From Thermosporothrix hazakensis (GTDB taxonomy: Bacteria; Chloroflexota; Ktedonobacteria; Ktedonobacterales; Ktedonobacteraceae): 64,000 nt of DNA. The notes under the pieces were generated by a model. That model saw nothing but the letters and a program-made list of their open reading frames with translations, made no database searches and was not told the DNA's origin. The stretch spans positions 577,867 through 641,866 of the forward strand of contig NZ_QKUF01000001.1 in the NCBI RefSeq assembly GCF_003253565.1, given 5' to 3'. The position numbers and the translations under genes were made by a program. Shown here in pieces: positions 8,073-16,773 of this stretch (the first letter of the stretch is position 1; every line of letters begins with the position of its first letter).

Positions 8073-8960
8073 TTACTCCTGATTCAGGACCTCAGTTGCC
8101 TCTTCGGCCTGCTCACGTGCATGATACGAACTACGAACAAAGGGGCCCGCCACCACAGTCTTAAAGCCGAGCTTCAGGCCCTCTTGCTTCAGTGCGTCGA
8201 ACTCTTCCAATGGTACATAACGCTCAATCGGCAGATGCTTAAACGAGGGACGCAAATATTGCCCGATGGTCAGAATATCGACATCGTGTTCACGCAGATC
8301 GCGCATGACCTGAATAACCTCATCCCAGGTTTCTCCCAGACCAAGCATAAAGCCTGATTTTGTCGGGGCCTTTGGATGCATTTCTTTCGCCCACTTGAGC
8401 ACCTGTAAAGAGCGCTCATAAATGGCCTGCGGTCGGACACGCTTGTATAGTCGGGGGACCGTTTCCACATTGTGATTGAACACATCGGGTTTTGCATCCA
8501 TTACTACCCGTACAGCATCATAAACCCCCTTGAAATCCGGTGTCAAGATTTCTACCTTACAAGCAGGGTTCATGCGACGAATCCAGCGAATAGTAGCAGC
8601 GAAGACAGCCGCGCCTCCATCCTTCAGTTCATCCCGATTCACCGAGGTCACGACCGCATGACGCAGATCCATTGCTTTCACGGCTTCAGCGACACGCTTT
8701 GGCTCTTCCCAGTCGAGACCCAGAGGGCGCCCCGTCGCGACTGCACAGAAGCCACAACTTCGTGTACAGACACTTCCCAGAATCATAAAGGTGGCTGTCT
8801 TCTGCCCCCAACATTCCCCGATATTAGGACAACGCGCCTCCTCACAGACGGTATGCAGCGATTTTCCGCGCATCAACTGCTTTAACTGCTCATAGTTCTT
8901 GCCGCCAGGAGGACGAACCTTCAACCATTCCGGTCGTCGTTGAGGGATACTAATTGTCAT
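8073..8960 (-). CDS. lipA: Lipoyl synthase
   Basis: 295 residues. Radical-SAM enzyme that inserts two sulfurs into octanoylated lipoyl domains. Both iron-sulfur motifs are present: the auxiliary-cluster cysteines C39, C44 and C50 ([12 protein letters not shown]) and the radical-SAM CxxxCxxC at C65, C69 and C72 (CTRSCGFC). The C-terminal RSSYHA supplies the serine ligand typical of LipA. AAGGAAA precedes the start. It lies 103 bases after the E2 gene on the same strand, so the enzyme that matures the lipoyl group appears to be made together with its substrate protein. No lipB or lplA is in the window. Confidence 0.97.
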   Translation of the reverse strand: MTISIPQRRPEWLKVRPPGGKNYEQLKQLMRGKSLHTVCEEARCPNIGECWGQKTATFMILGSVCTRSCGFCAVATGRPLGLDWEEPKRVAEAVKAMDLRHAVVTSVNRDELKDGGAAVFAATIRWIRRMNPACKVEILTPDFKGVYDAVRVVMDAKPDVFNHNVETVPRLYKRVRPQAIYERSLQVLKWAKEMHPKAPTKSGFMLGLGETWDEVIQVMRDLREHDVDILTIGQYLRPSFKHLPIERYVPLEEFDALKQEGLKLGFKTVVAGPFVRSSYHAREQAEEATEVLNQE

Positions 8961-9063
8961 TGTTTTGTTTCCTTAGCTCTTCTTGAAAAATGGAACTACG
9001 GGCAGGCCCCTATGCTTTTCCAGGAGCCAGCCCAGACGCTTTTATCGTCTGCCATGCAGGCAT

Positions 9064-10386
9064 TTAGTACACATCAATCTCTTTGCCGTAGCTCTCTAGC
9101 TTTGTCTTGACGGCTTTCATAAAGCCACCCGACTCGGCACCATCCAGCAAGCGATGGTCGAAGGAGAGACACAGATACATCATATACCGAATAGCAATAG
9201 CATCATCTTCGGTTACGACCGGGCGCTTCACAACGGCGTTCATTGCCAGAATACCCGCATGAGGCTGATTGATAATCGGTATAGATATGATTGTACCAAA
9301 AACCCCGGTATTATTCACCACGAATGTGCTGCCCTGCATGTCCTGAATGGTCAGCTTATTCGCGCGAGCTCGCGCCGCCAGATCATTGACCTTGCGTGCC
9401 AGTCCGGCAATTGTCAACTGATCCGCATCATAGATAGTGGGCACAACCAGCCCGGCATCAGTCGCAACGGCCACCCCCATATTGATGCGCTTCTTGATAA
9501 CAATCTTGTTATCTTCCGTCCAGCTTGAATTGAGGATCGGGTACTGACGAATCCCCTCACATACCGCCTTGATAACGAACGGCACATAACTGAGTGCATA
9601 GCCCTCGCGCTGTTTGAAAGCCGCCTTGTTCCTCTCCAACCACTTCGCGATGTTGGTCATATCCACCTCAACAACCGCAGTGGCGTGAGGAGAAGTATGC
9701 TTACTGCGCACCATATGCTCAGCGATAGCCAGGCGCATACGCCCGGGCTCAATGATCTGTACATCTTCTCCTGGCTCAAAGCTGACCGCAGCTGGTTGCG
9801 GTAGAGTCGGAGCGGGCTTCGGGGCTGCAGGTGCGGAAGGTGCAGCGACCGGGGGCTGTTCCCTCTGCTTCTCCAGATAAGCCAGAATATCTTCTTTGCG
9901 GACGCGCCCGTTCAGACCAGTTCCCTGAATCTGGCTGAGATCAATTCCATGCTCACGGGCAAGGCGGCGAGCCAGCGGTGAGATTCGTTGGCGCTCTTCG
10001 GTCGGTGGCTTCTCGGTGGGTGCTGCCGTACGGGCGGCTGCCTTCTCCATCACAGGCGTTTTGGCCTGGGCCGGGCTGGCCACGGGGGCCGCATCGGGAC
10101 CGGGAGCGGTTGCAGGAGCTTCAGGCGAGCTCTCAGACGGGACATCGGCGCTCTCTTCAATCAGCGCGATATCGGTGCCGACCGCAACCGTTTCATCGAC
10201 CTGAACCAGAATCTTCGTCAGGCGACCGGCGACCGGCGAAGGGAGTTCCGCATTGATCTTATCAGTAATGACTTCTGCAATTGCCTCGTCACGCTCGACG
10301 TAGTCGCCCTCTTTTTTGAGCCAGGCCCCAATAGTTCCTTCAGAGACCGATTCACCCAGGCGAGGCATCTGTACCGGCGTTGGCAT
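9064..10386 (-). CDS. 2-oxo acid dehydrogenase E2 (dihydrolipoyllysine acyltransferase)
   Basis: 440 residues in the usual order. Lipoyl domain 1-77 with the modified Lys43 in ITDKINAEL. An Ala/Pro-rich linker. Peripheral subunit-binding domain at about 135-172 (RISPLARRLAREHGIDL). A second Ala/Pro linker. Acyltransferase domain from about 205 with the catalytic HRLLDG (His411, Asp415). It forms the core of the E1-E2-E3 complex. The lipoyl domain resembles branched-chain or acetoin-type E2 proteins as much as pyruvate-type, so the substrate is left open. It follows E1 beta by about 30 bases. No E3 gene is nearby. Confidence 0.93.
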   Translation of the reverse strand: MPTPVQMPRLGESVSEGTIGAWLKKEGDYVERDEAIAEVITDKINAELPSPVAGRLTKILVQVDETVAVGTDIALIEESADVPSESSPEAPATAPGPDAAPVASPAQAKTPVMEKAAARTAAPTEKPPTEERQRISPLARRLAREHGIDLSQIQGTGLNGRVRKEDILAYLEKQREQPPVAAPSAPAAPKPAPTLPQPAAVSFEPGEDVQIIEPGRMRLAIAEHMVRSKHTSPHATAVVEVDMTNIAKWLERNKAAFKQREGYALSYVPFVIKAVCEGIRQYPILNSSWTEDNKIVIKKRINMGVAVATDAGLVVPTIYDADQLTIAGLARKVNDLAARARANKLTIQDMQGSTFVVNNTGVFGTIISIPIINQPHAGILAMNAVVKRPVVTEDDAIAIRYMMYLCLSFDHRLLDGAESGGFMKAVKTKLESYGKEIDVY

Positions 10387-10417
10387 AATCGTACACTCCT
10401 TCTTTTCTGTCTTCTAC

Positions 10418-11404
10418 TCAGTACGCGGCAAGCTCACGAGCCGCAGAAAGTATTTTCGCTGCATTTGGCAAGTAGGCCGCCTCTAACGCAGGAGCATAAG
10501 GGAATGGAGCATCTGGAGCAGCAACGCGCGTGATCGGGCCATCCAGGTATTCAAACAGATCTTCAGCAATCAAAGCGGACAGCTCCGCTCCAACGCCTCC
10601 GGTTAGCGCATCCTCATGGACGATCAAGACCTTATTCGTGTGCTTCACCGAGGCCGAGATAGCCTCACGATCCAGCGGGGTCAGGCTCCGCAGGTCAAGC
10701 ACCTCAACCTCCAGATCGTCCTCTCGTTCCAGAACTTGCGCAGCTTGCAGGCACTGATGCACCATTGCGCCATAAGTAATCATGGTCATGTCTTCCCCTT
10801 CACGCCGGACGATTGCCTTGCCAATCGGGACGACATAGTCTTCCTCCGGCAGCTCTTCCCGCAGCTCGGGCATACGATAGAGCAGCTTATGCTCAAGGTA
10901 GAGCACCGGGTTATTATCACGAATCGCCGCTTTCAGCAAGCCTTTTGCATCGTAGGCCGTGGAAGGATAGACGACCTTGATGCCCGGAGCATGGAAAAAC
11001 CAGGCTTCAGGCGTGGAGGAATGGAAAGGGCCACCTTTGGTGCCGCCCCCGGCGGGGCCGCGCACAACAATAGGAACCGGCATGCCCACACGCCAGTACA
11101 TCTTCGCCGCCATGTTGATAATCTGGTCAAAGCCACAGGTGATAAAATCAATATACTGCATCTCGGCAATCGGGCGCATCCCCATCAGCGCCGCACCAAC
11201 TGCCGAACCAATAATCGCAGCCTCAGCCATCGGTGTATCAATGACGCGCTCGGAACCGAACTCTTCAAGCAGACCGGCGCTCACTTTAAAGGCTCCACCA
11301 TAGGTGCCCACATCCTCACCCAGGAGAAATACCGCCTCATCTCGTCGCATCTCTTCGCGTATGGCCTGGCTGATAGCTTCCAGATAGGTAACTTTCGCGC
11401 TCAT
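10418..11404 (-). CDS. 2-oxo acid dehydrogenase E1 component, beta subunit
   Basis: 328 residues, the expected length for the beta subunit of a heterotetrameric E1. Conserved features are FLLGEDVGTYGGAF near the N-terminus, DTPMAEAAIIGSAVGAA, EMQYIDFITCGFDQI and the LDLRSLTPLD segment of the transketolase C-terminal domain. With E1 alpha it binds thiamine diphosphate and performs the decarboxylation and reductive acylation of the lipoyl group. Its ATG overlaps the E1 alpha stop (ATGA), indicating translational coupling. Confidence 0.93.
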   Translation of the reverse strand: MSAKVTYLEAISQAIREEMRRDEAVFLLGEDVGTYGGAFKVSAGLLEEFGSERVIDTPMAEAAIIGSAVGAALMGMRPIAEMQYIDFITCGFDQIINMAAKMYWRVGMPVPIVVRGPAGGGTKGGPFHSSTPEAWFFHAPGIKVVYPSTAYDAKGLLKAAIRDNNPVLYLEHKLLYRMPELREELPEEDYVVPIGKAIVRREGEDMTMITYGAMVHQCLQAAQVLEREDDLEVEVLDLRSLTPLDREAISASVKHTNKVLIVHEDALTGGVGAELSALIAEDLFEYLDGPITRVAAPDAPFPYAPALEAAYLPNAAKILSAARELAAY

Positions 11405-12486
11405 CGCCGTCCAATGGCCTCCTCTGTCTTCCGTATCGTGGTAAATGGCTGCCCGGTTCGCCGATCAAGCGCATTGACATAGCGTGTATCTTCTGCCCCC
11501 GGCTCGCCAACAATTGCAATCGGTCCATCGGGAGCAAACACATAATCAGCGACCGTTTCCGGATCTGGTGCCGGACTTTGTTCAGCAAAGCGTACAGCAT
11601 CATCTGTGACCGCTTTGATGTTCGCCTCAATTTCGGCTTTTTTTGCTGTGGTTAGAATTCCTTCCCGGGTCAGATACGCCTCAAAGAGGTTGATAGGGTC
11701 TTTCTTCAACCACTCTTCGCGCACATCCTGCGGGACATAATCGGCTTTATCGGCCTCCGAATGTCCACGAACTCGAAAAGTCTTGCACTCAACGATAGCT
11801 GGACCCTTGCCGCTTCGTGCATGCTCAACGGCTTTCCCGACCGTTTCGATGACGGCCAGAACATCGTTTCCATCCACCGTTTCACCGGGGATGCCATATG
11901 CTCTGGCACGCTCAGAGAGGTTCTGAATATTGAACTGCTTATGGGAGGGGGTAGAATACGCATAGCCGTTGTTTTCGATCACAAGTACAAGAGGAAGTTT
12001 CTGTACAGAGGCAAAGTTCATTGCTTCATGGAATGGACCCGTGTTGGTGGCTCCATCGCCACAGGAAGCCAGAACAATCGTTGAACGCTTCCGCATCTTC
12101 ATCGCGAGGGCAACTCCGCACGCAACCGGAAGCGATTCGCCAAGCATACTGATCATAGGCACAATTCCATGATGCATGTCGCCTATATGTAGCTGCCCAT
12201 CGCGTCCTAGCGTCGGGGAGTTTCCGCGAGCTAACCATTGACACATCACTGCACGAGGCGAAGTCCCTCGAACAAGCTGCATCCCCAGATCCCGATGCTG
12301 CGGAACGATGCAGTCCCCATCGCGCAGCGACATTGCTGCCCCGACAGTGGTGGCCTCATGCCCTTGCGCTGTATAGACACCCCCCACGACTTTTCCCTGC
12401 AAAAACAGGGTCCGGGTTCGGTCCTCCATCGCACGGGTGAGGCGCATAAAGTAATAGATCTGTAGCAGGTCAACCCGCTCCAGCAT
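11401..12486 (-). CDS. 2-oxo acid dehydrogenase E1 component, alpha subunit
   Basis: 361 residues. The thiamine diphosphate and Mg binding motif runs from GDGATNTGPFHEAMN to ENNGYAYST, with the HRDLGM and GRDGQLHIGD segments of the E1 alpha family before it. A C-terminal extension (about residues 320-361) carries extra Pro/Asp-rich sequence. First gene of the operon E1 alpha, E1 beta, E2, lipA, hydrolase. The ribosome site is GAAGGG nine bases upstream, and a consensus promoter lies further up. Substrate (pyruvate, branched-chain 2-oxo acid or acetoin) cannot be settled from sequence alone. Confidence 0.93.
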   Translation of the reverse strand: MLERVDLLQIYYFMRLTRAMEDRTRTLFLQGKVVGGVYTAQGHEATTVGAAMSLRDGDCIVPQHRDLGMQLVRGTSPRAVMCQWLARGNSPTLGRDGQLHIGDMHHGIVPMISMLGESLPVACGVALAMKMRKRSTIVLASCGDGATNTGPFHEAMNFASVQKLPLVLVIENNGYAYSTPSHKQFNIQNLSERARAYGIPGETVDGNDVLAVIETVGKAVEHARSGKGPAIVECKTFRVRGHSEADKADYVPQDVREEWLKKDPINLFEAYLTREGILTTAKKAEIEANIKAVTDDAVRFAEQSPAPDPETVADYVFAPDGPIAIVGEPGAEDTRYVNALDRRTGQPFTTIRKTEEAIGRR

Positions 12487-12545
12487 GTCCTTACACCCTT
12501 CTTTCTCAAATCTCTACATGAAAAAATGTAAGCCTACCTGCGTTC

Positions 12546-12575
12546 ATGCTAGCATGTGGTTCAAAGGGGTGTCAA
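12546..12575 (-). promoter_or_regulatory. Promoter of the 2-oxo acid dehydrogenase operon, with a short downstream palindrome
   Basis: On the minus strand: TTGACA (12575-12570), an 18-base spacer ending in TGC, and TAGCAT (12551-12546). Just downstream, in the leader, is the palindrome TACAT-N6-ATGTA at 12515-12530, a possible operator. Confidence 0.65.
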
Positions 12576-13005
12576 CCACGCTTAGCTGCTCCCTTCTCAG
12601 CCTGATGCCAGCCGCCCAGATAACAGGCTCTTGATCGAATGCCTGATATCTCTCTCGCTACTCTCTAGCGGTATAAGCTATAGAGCTGCACGCTTCTCCT
12701 CTATTGTAGCACAACCTGCCTGCGAAAACGCGCCAGTCGCCGTCCCATTCCCTCAAAAGAGGAGAGCTACTTGTCTCTTTTCCCCACTCGCATCTTGTTA
12801 CTGCAAGCTCCTGTTTGTATGGTTCTTACGCTCTTTCCCTTCTGTATCTCTCTGCTCCACATAGCTATTTCTACATCTGAAATGGCTCTTCTCTCCGGTA
12901 AAAGAGAGGCAACAGACCAGTTCCGATTATGCAAACTAATCAGAACTTGCTATTTTGCCCCTTCTTGTTACATGCATGAGAGAGGAAAAGAGGTATTGCT
13001 GGCGT
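12576..13005. other. Intergenic region without a supportable gene
   Basis: About 430 bases, pyrimidine-rich on the plus strand. Frames at 12631-12864 and 12771-13007 have no ribosome site and look random. No tRNA, repeat or clear fold was seen apart from the terminator at 13006. Confidence 0.5.
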
Positions 13006-13031
13006 AAAAAAAAAGAGGGCAAGATGCCCTC
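13006..13031 (-). terminator. Rho-independent terminator of the FHA-PrsW gene
   Basis: On the minus strand GAGGGCA-TCT-TGCCCTC, a perfect 7-bp stem, followed by nine T residues (A-run 13006-13014 on the plus strand). It begins seven bases after the stop codon. Confidence 0.93.
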
Positions 13032-13037
13032 CTTGCT

Positions 13038-14909
13038 CTACTGGTGGTCCTTGCTCGCTTCGAGCTGTGCCGCCTCTATCTCCTGGCGGAGCCTCCAGAT
13101 CCGTTGTCGATAGGCCTCCTCGGGCTGAATCTCGCGCCGCTTGGGCTTATCACCTGTGCTGACGTGCCACTTGCGAAACGCCAGTCCGATTTCTGTCTGA
13201 TAAAGAGCCTGCACACGCAACCACTGCTTGAAGCCTTGAGTCTGGCGCACCTTCTTCTCAACACGCCTGCGCTGGCTCGCACTTTGCAACAGCGCGTATT
13301 CCTCGACCGTCACCGTACCCGAGCTCACCTCATCGGCCAGAAACTCACGAATAATGGCCGATTCATGGGTCAGCGCTCGTAGCAGAACATAAACCAGCGA
13401 GATCTGCGCCAGCAAAGGCAGAACATAGTTACAGCTAATCGCAAGCCACCAGAAAAACATGGTCCGATTGTTCTCCGGCGTCGGGAACAGGATCTCGTAG
13501 GCATAATAGTTGACACTGTCAAAGACCGTATGCAGGAAAATCGCGATCAGCAGCCCCACCAGCGGGATCAGAATTTGTTTCCAGCGCACCCGTGTATGCC
13601 GAACATAGCCCAGAGCCGCACCAAAACAAATCGTAAAAGTCGGGTGCGTCAACCAGCCAAGCACAATACGGCCTACAATCAGGTTTGCCAGCAGGCTTGT
13701 GGAAGAGTTGTCGATAAAATAGCGTGTGTTCTCGACCATTGCCAGGCCTGCCCCGATCAGTGCCCCGTAGACAATTCCATCCGTCACATTATCGAACTCG
13801 TCACGCAGGAACAGGAAGAACAGCAGCAGCCCGAGCCCCTTCATCACCTCTTCAGTGATCCCGGGATTGAGCCCACCCTGAAGCAGCACAATCCAGAAAG
13901 TATTTGTTTCCAGCTTGAAACCGGCTGCCTGTATCAGCCTGTCAACTCCTTCCTCGATCCAGACCGAGAGCGGGACCGCAATCGCCGCTCCCCAGAGGAA
14001 AGCCGCGAGTTTCAGGAACCAGGGCTCTCTTTCATAGGAATCAATAAAGTTTACAAGAAGAACAATTAGTCCGGCTGGAATCAAAGGGATCAACACAGCC
14101 ATCAGCAGGTTAGGCAACCCATCTTGCCGCACCGAGCCAAGACTGATAAAGCTGTTCAGCATCAACGCCACGATCAGCACAATAATCCCCAGAGCTGCAA
14201 AGAGCCAGAGGAGCCAGCGTTTCCGGAGACCAAAGCGCCGGGGTAACGCGAATTCCAGCGTGACCCCCACGCCAAAAAGCTCCTCGTTCTGTACATTCCA
14301 GGTTTCCTGTCGTTCTTCGCTCTCACCTCCCCGGCACAGATCTAGCGTATCTGGTATCGCTTTTGGAGTCGGTTCAGGGCACCAGGAAATATCAGGAGCT
14401 GGCGTTATACTCCCCGGAGAGACCTGTTCCTTTCGCTGCTGCTTCAAGGCCAGCGCCTGATCTTCAAGCAAGACTTGCTCTTCCTCTTCAATCAGCCTGC
14501 TATGTCCGTCAGCTACCAGGGGACCTGGCCCACTCTCCTCTATGCCGCTGTTCTCAGGCGCAACCAGTTGTAACAGAGTACTCCCGAGCACAAGATAATC
14601 CTGAGATACCAGCGGCATGCTTTGCCCAAAGGGAACCGCCTTCCCATTCACTCGTACGATACTATTTTCGGTCAAATTATAGACACGCCAGCCTTCTTCG
14701 GTTACTACCAGGCGTGCATGCTCACGTGATACGGTTGGGTCCATCAACAAAATATCATTACTTAAGGCTCTACCAATTGTCGTAACCCGATTGGTCAGTA
14801 CATGCACAGGCCGGTCGTGAGGCAACCACTCAGATGACTGTCGTTTCGCCGCTGCCCCCGACGGCGGGCGCACCCGCACAACCCGCAGCACACCAAAACT
14901 CTTTCTCAT
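13038..14909 (-). CDS. FHA domain fused to a PrsW-family intramembrane protease
   Basis: 623 residues. An N-terminal FHA phosphothreonine-binding domain spans about 35-115 (TTIGRALSNDILL, DPTVSREHARL). A low-complexity linker follows, then a multi-helix membrane region from about 230 to 520. This holds the PrsW signatures: EEVMKG near 353, DGIVYGALIGAG near 377, followed by MVEN, then HPTFTICFGAALG near 425 and HTVFDSVNYY near 460, supplying the predicted metal ligands. PrsW (M82) cleaves anti-sigma factors in Bacillus. The FHA domain suggests control by, or recruitment to, Thr-phosphorylated partners, which fits the kinases in this window. About 100 C-terminal residues are basic and cytoplasmic. 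GGGGA precedes the ATG. Single-gene unit. Confidence 0.9.
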   Translation of the reverse strand: MRKSFGVLRVVRVRPPSGAAAKRQSSEWLPHDRPVHVLTNRVTTIGRALSNDILLMDPTVSREHARLVVTEEGWRVYNLTENSIVRVNGKAVPFGQSMPLVSQDYLVLGSTLLQLVAPENSGIEESGPGPLVADGHSRLIEEEEQVLLEDQALALKQQRKEQVSPGSITPAPDISWCPEPTPKAIPDTLDLCRGGESEERQETWNVQNEELFGVGVTLEFALPRRFGLRKRWLLWLFAALGIIVLIVALMLNSFISLGSVRQDGLPNLLMAVLIPLIPAGLIVLLVNFIDSYEREPWFLKLAAFLWGAAIAVPLSVWIEEGVDRLIQAAGFKLETNTFWIVLLQGGLNPGITEEVMKGLGLLLFFLFLRDEFDNVTDGIVYGALIGAGLAMVENTRYFIDNSSTSLLANLIVGRIVLGWLTHPTFTICFGAALGYVRHTRVRWKQILIPLVGLLIAIFLHTVFDSVNYYAYEILFPTPENNRTMFFWWLAISCNYVLPLLAQISLVYVLLRALTHESAIIREFLADEVSSGTVTVEEYALLQSASQRRRVEKKVRQTQGFKQWLRVQALYQTEIGLAFRKWHVSTGDKPKRREIQPEEAYRQRIWRLRQEIEAAQLEASKDHQ

Positions 14910-15517
14910 CTAACGTCCCCGGCTTTATAGGTTTTGCCCAGGACACTTTCAGGTCACGCAGGAGGCGACCACAAACACAAACATATCCTCATCTGGCTCT
15001 GCTCCACTTTTCCCATACGCTCCTGACAATCCCAGTGTAACAGGGTCCTGGCGCCATTCTCCCAGAAATACCGTTCATGTGATTTGTACGTTATTGTACT
15101 ATATCAGCTTACTCAACTATTGACCAGAGAACCCGCCACGGCGCTTGAAACCTCCCTCTAACAGTCTTTCAAAACAAGAGAACGGCATGATTTTCCATTG
15201 ATTCCCATTGGATCAGAATCTCCCCGTTTCATAAATAGAGCCCTTTCGCTCCTGAAAACATTTCTTTTGAAACTACTTTTCTTCTACTCTATCATAGTAT
15301 TCCACATTTCCCTGACATATCCCATGCATACACTTCCCTTTTTATTTTATTTTCCATCATTTTTTGTTCAATTTCAATATTGGTATTGTTCTTCAGAGAG
15401 AGGGAACTATAGTACGTCATTACATCCTTTTCTCTATTTCACCGCATTAACTTCAGTATCTTTTTCTCTCCATCATCTATCCCTGAAATGCAGTTACTCA
15501 CTTTATCGTCTACATCC
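14910..15517. other. AT-rich, T-rich intergenic region
   Basis: About 600 bases. From roughly 15200 onward it is clearly richer in A and T than the flanking genes, with long pyrimidine runs. A 113-codon frame at 15198-15539 has no ribosome site and a low-complexity composition. No CRISPR repeat, tRNA or IS end was recognised. It may be the residue of a larger CRISPR-Cas locus. Confidence 0.45.
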
Positions 15518-15546
15518 TTGCCAGTTTTATAAAATATAGATATACT
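15518..15546 (+). promoter_or_regulatory. Sigma70-type promoter upstream of the cmr1 remnant
   Basis: TTGCCA at 15518-15523, a 17-base spacer and TATACT at 15541-15546. The ribosome site AAAGG at 15591-15595 precedes the ATG at 15602, so the expression signals look intact although the reading frame is broken. Confidence 0.65.
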
Positions 15547-15601
15547 ACAGGTAAAATTTCGTTCTATTGATAGAGAGGGAAACACATCAGAAAGGATGCA
15601 T

Positions 15602-16457
15602 ATGATCATGTTTACTCTCCGTACGCTTACCCCTCTTTTTCTTGCCGGTGCCAATCAGAAAGCTGCCGAGCTCCGTGCCCCCTCCTTTCGAGGACAAATG
15701 CGATACTGGTACCAGGCTCTCGTTGCAGGAGTAGAAGGGCCAGAAAACCTGCAAGCGCTACGCGAGGTTGAATTTGCCGTTTTTGTCTCCTCATCTCCGG
15801 TTTCTGCCTTCAATCCTAAAAATACCTCTCAAGTCATCAAAAAAAGCTATAGAATATAGAAAACCGCCAGCAGCAGGAGAAGCGTATCTATTCTGTTCAA
15901 TGGACTTTGCTGTCAGAGGTAAAACTACCCTTCTTCGCCGCTACTGCTTCCAGGAGGAAACTCCCTTTCAACTCGTCATTCAGGCTCATGATGCACACAT
16001 CGAACAACTGAAACAGGCAGTCGCCTCTCTCTGGCTTCTGACTCATCGTGGCGGGCTTGGGTCTCGTGCACGCCGTTGCGGAGGCAACCTGGTTGTCCAG
16101 GATATCCAGTATCAGGGGAAAAATATACAGGTGCTCTTCGGGCTCTCGTTCACAAATACTTGTAGTGCAGAGTAGCTCGCCTTCCAGCTCTCTGATGGCA
16201 TCAAGGCTGCCCGCAACTTCTGTTGTAAAAAATCGAGAAAAGAATCGACCTATAACATCTAGCTTTGATATCCTGAACAGGAACACATGCAAACTCCTGG
16301 TCGCTCAGTTCCGCACCCCATTAACAAACGTTAAAGACGCACTGCATGCTTTGGTGATAGCTTAAAAGCCTGGAATCAAAGAAATCCGGGAAGGGATCTC
16401 AAGCGACACTCACCACTACACCTTCGTCTTCTGCAACTGCAAACTACTACGCCATAA
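15602..16457 (+). pseudogene. cmr1: Frameshifted cmr1 (type III-B CRISPR RAMP protein)
   Basis: Read through three frames this is a Cmr1-family (Cas7-like RAMP) protein of the type III-B effector complex. The N-terminus has TLTPLFLAGANQ and ELRAPSFRGQMRYWYQAL, the classic Cmr1 opening. The frame breaks at seven A residues (15839-15845) and continues in another frame with GEAYLFCSM, PFQLVIQAHD and ASLWLLTHRGGLGSRARR. A second break lies between about 16150 and 16200; SFDILNRNTCKLLVAQ is in a third frame. A third break at GG (16353-16354) is followed by GDSLKAWNQRN and a stop at 16455-16457. The family's usual middle part is also shortened. Promoter and ribosome site remain. No cas10 or other cmr genes follow. 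Confidence 0.82.
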
Positions 16458-16458
16458 A

Positions 16459-16731
16459 TAAGATGTCGCAATGATATACAAAGCTCAAGCCCTGATTGTT
16501 GAGTGTAAAACCGGGACAAAAGGAAAGAAATCGAAGACAGTCAGAGATGTTACAACTGTTGCCAGTTCAATTGGTCACCGTTTCGTTGGCAAGTTCCTGA
16601 TAACGAGCCTATTCACAAACCAGATAGATCCAAAGAGACACGCAGATATTCAGCATAAAGCAGAAAAAGACCACACCTTCGTTATTACTGGAGAGGAGCT
16701 CCCCCGAGTGAAGGAGTTTCTCGTAGAATAA
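16459..16731 (+). pseudogene. C-terminal fragment of a DUF1887/Card1-like nuclease
   Basis: The open frame from the ATG at 16471 (86 codons) starts inside a conserved domain. The segment DVAMIYKAQALIVECKTG, whose first codons lie just upstream of that ATG and just after an in-frame stop, resembles the PD-(D/E)xK core (Asp, then ExK) of Card1/Can2-type nucleases activated by cyclic oligoadenylate. VRDVTTVASSIGHRFVGKF and FLITSLFTNQ follow as in that family. The N-terminal CARF domain is missing. The context, between cmr1 and csx15, supports a type III CRISPR ancillary effector. The assignment comes from motif recall; a profile search would settle it. Confidence 0.6.
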
Positions 16732-16773
16732 GCCATAAATCCAAAATATCCACGCATTTAAGAGAGTTGAAAT

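Noticed and set aside
12631..13007. Two short plus-strand frames (12631-12864, 12771-13007)
   Set aside because: No ribosome site; the second runs toward the minus-strand terminator; composition reflects pyrimidine-rich spacer.
15198..15539. 113-codon plus-strand open frame before the CRISPR remnant
   Set aside because: No ribosome site, low-complexity Phe/Ser/Leu-rich composition from a T-rich region, and it runs into the cmr1 promoter.
15897..16292. 131-codon minus-strand frame
   Set aside because: It is antisense to the cmr1 remnant and shows no similarity or ribosome site.
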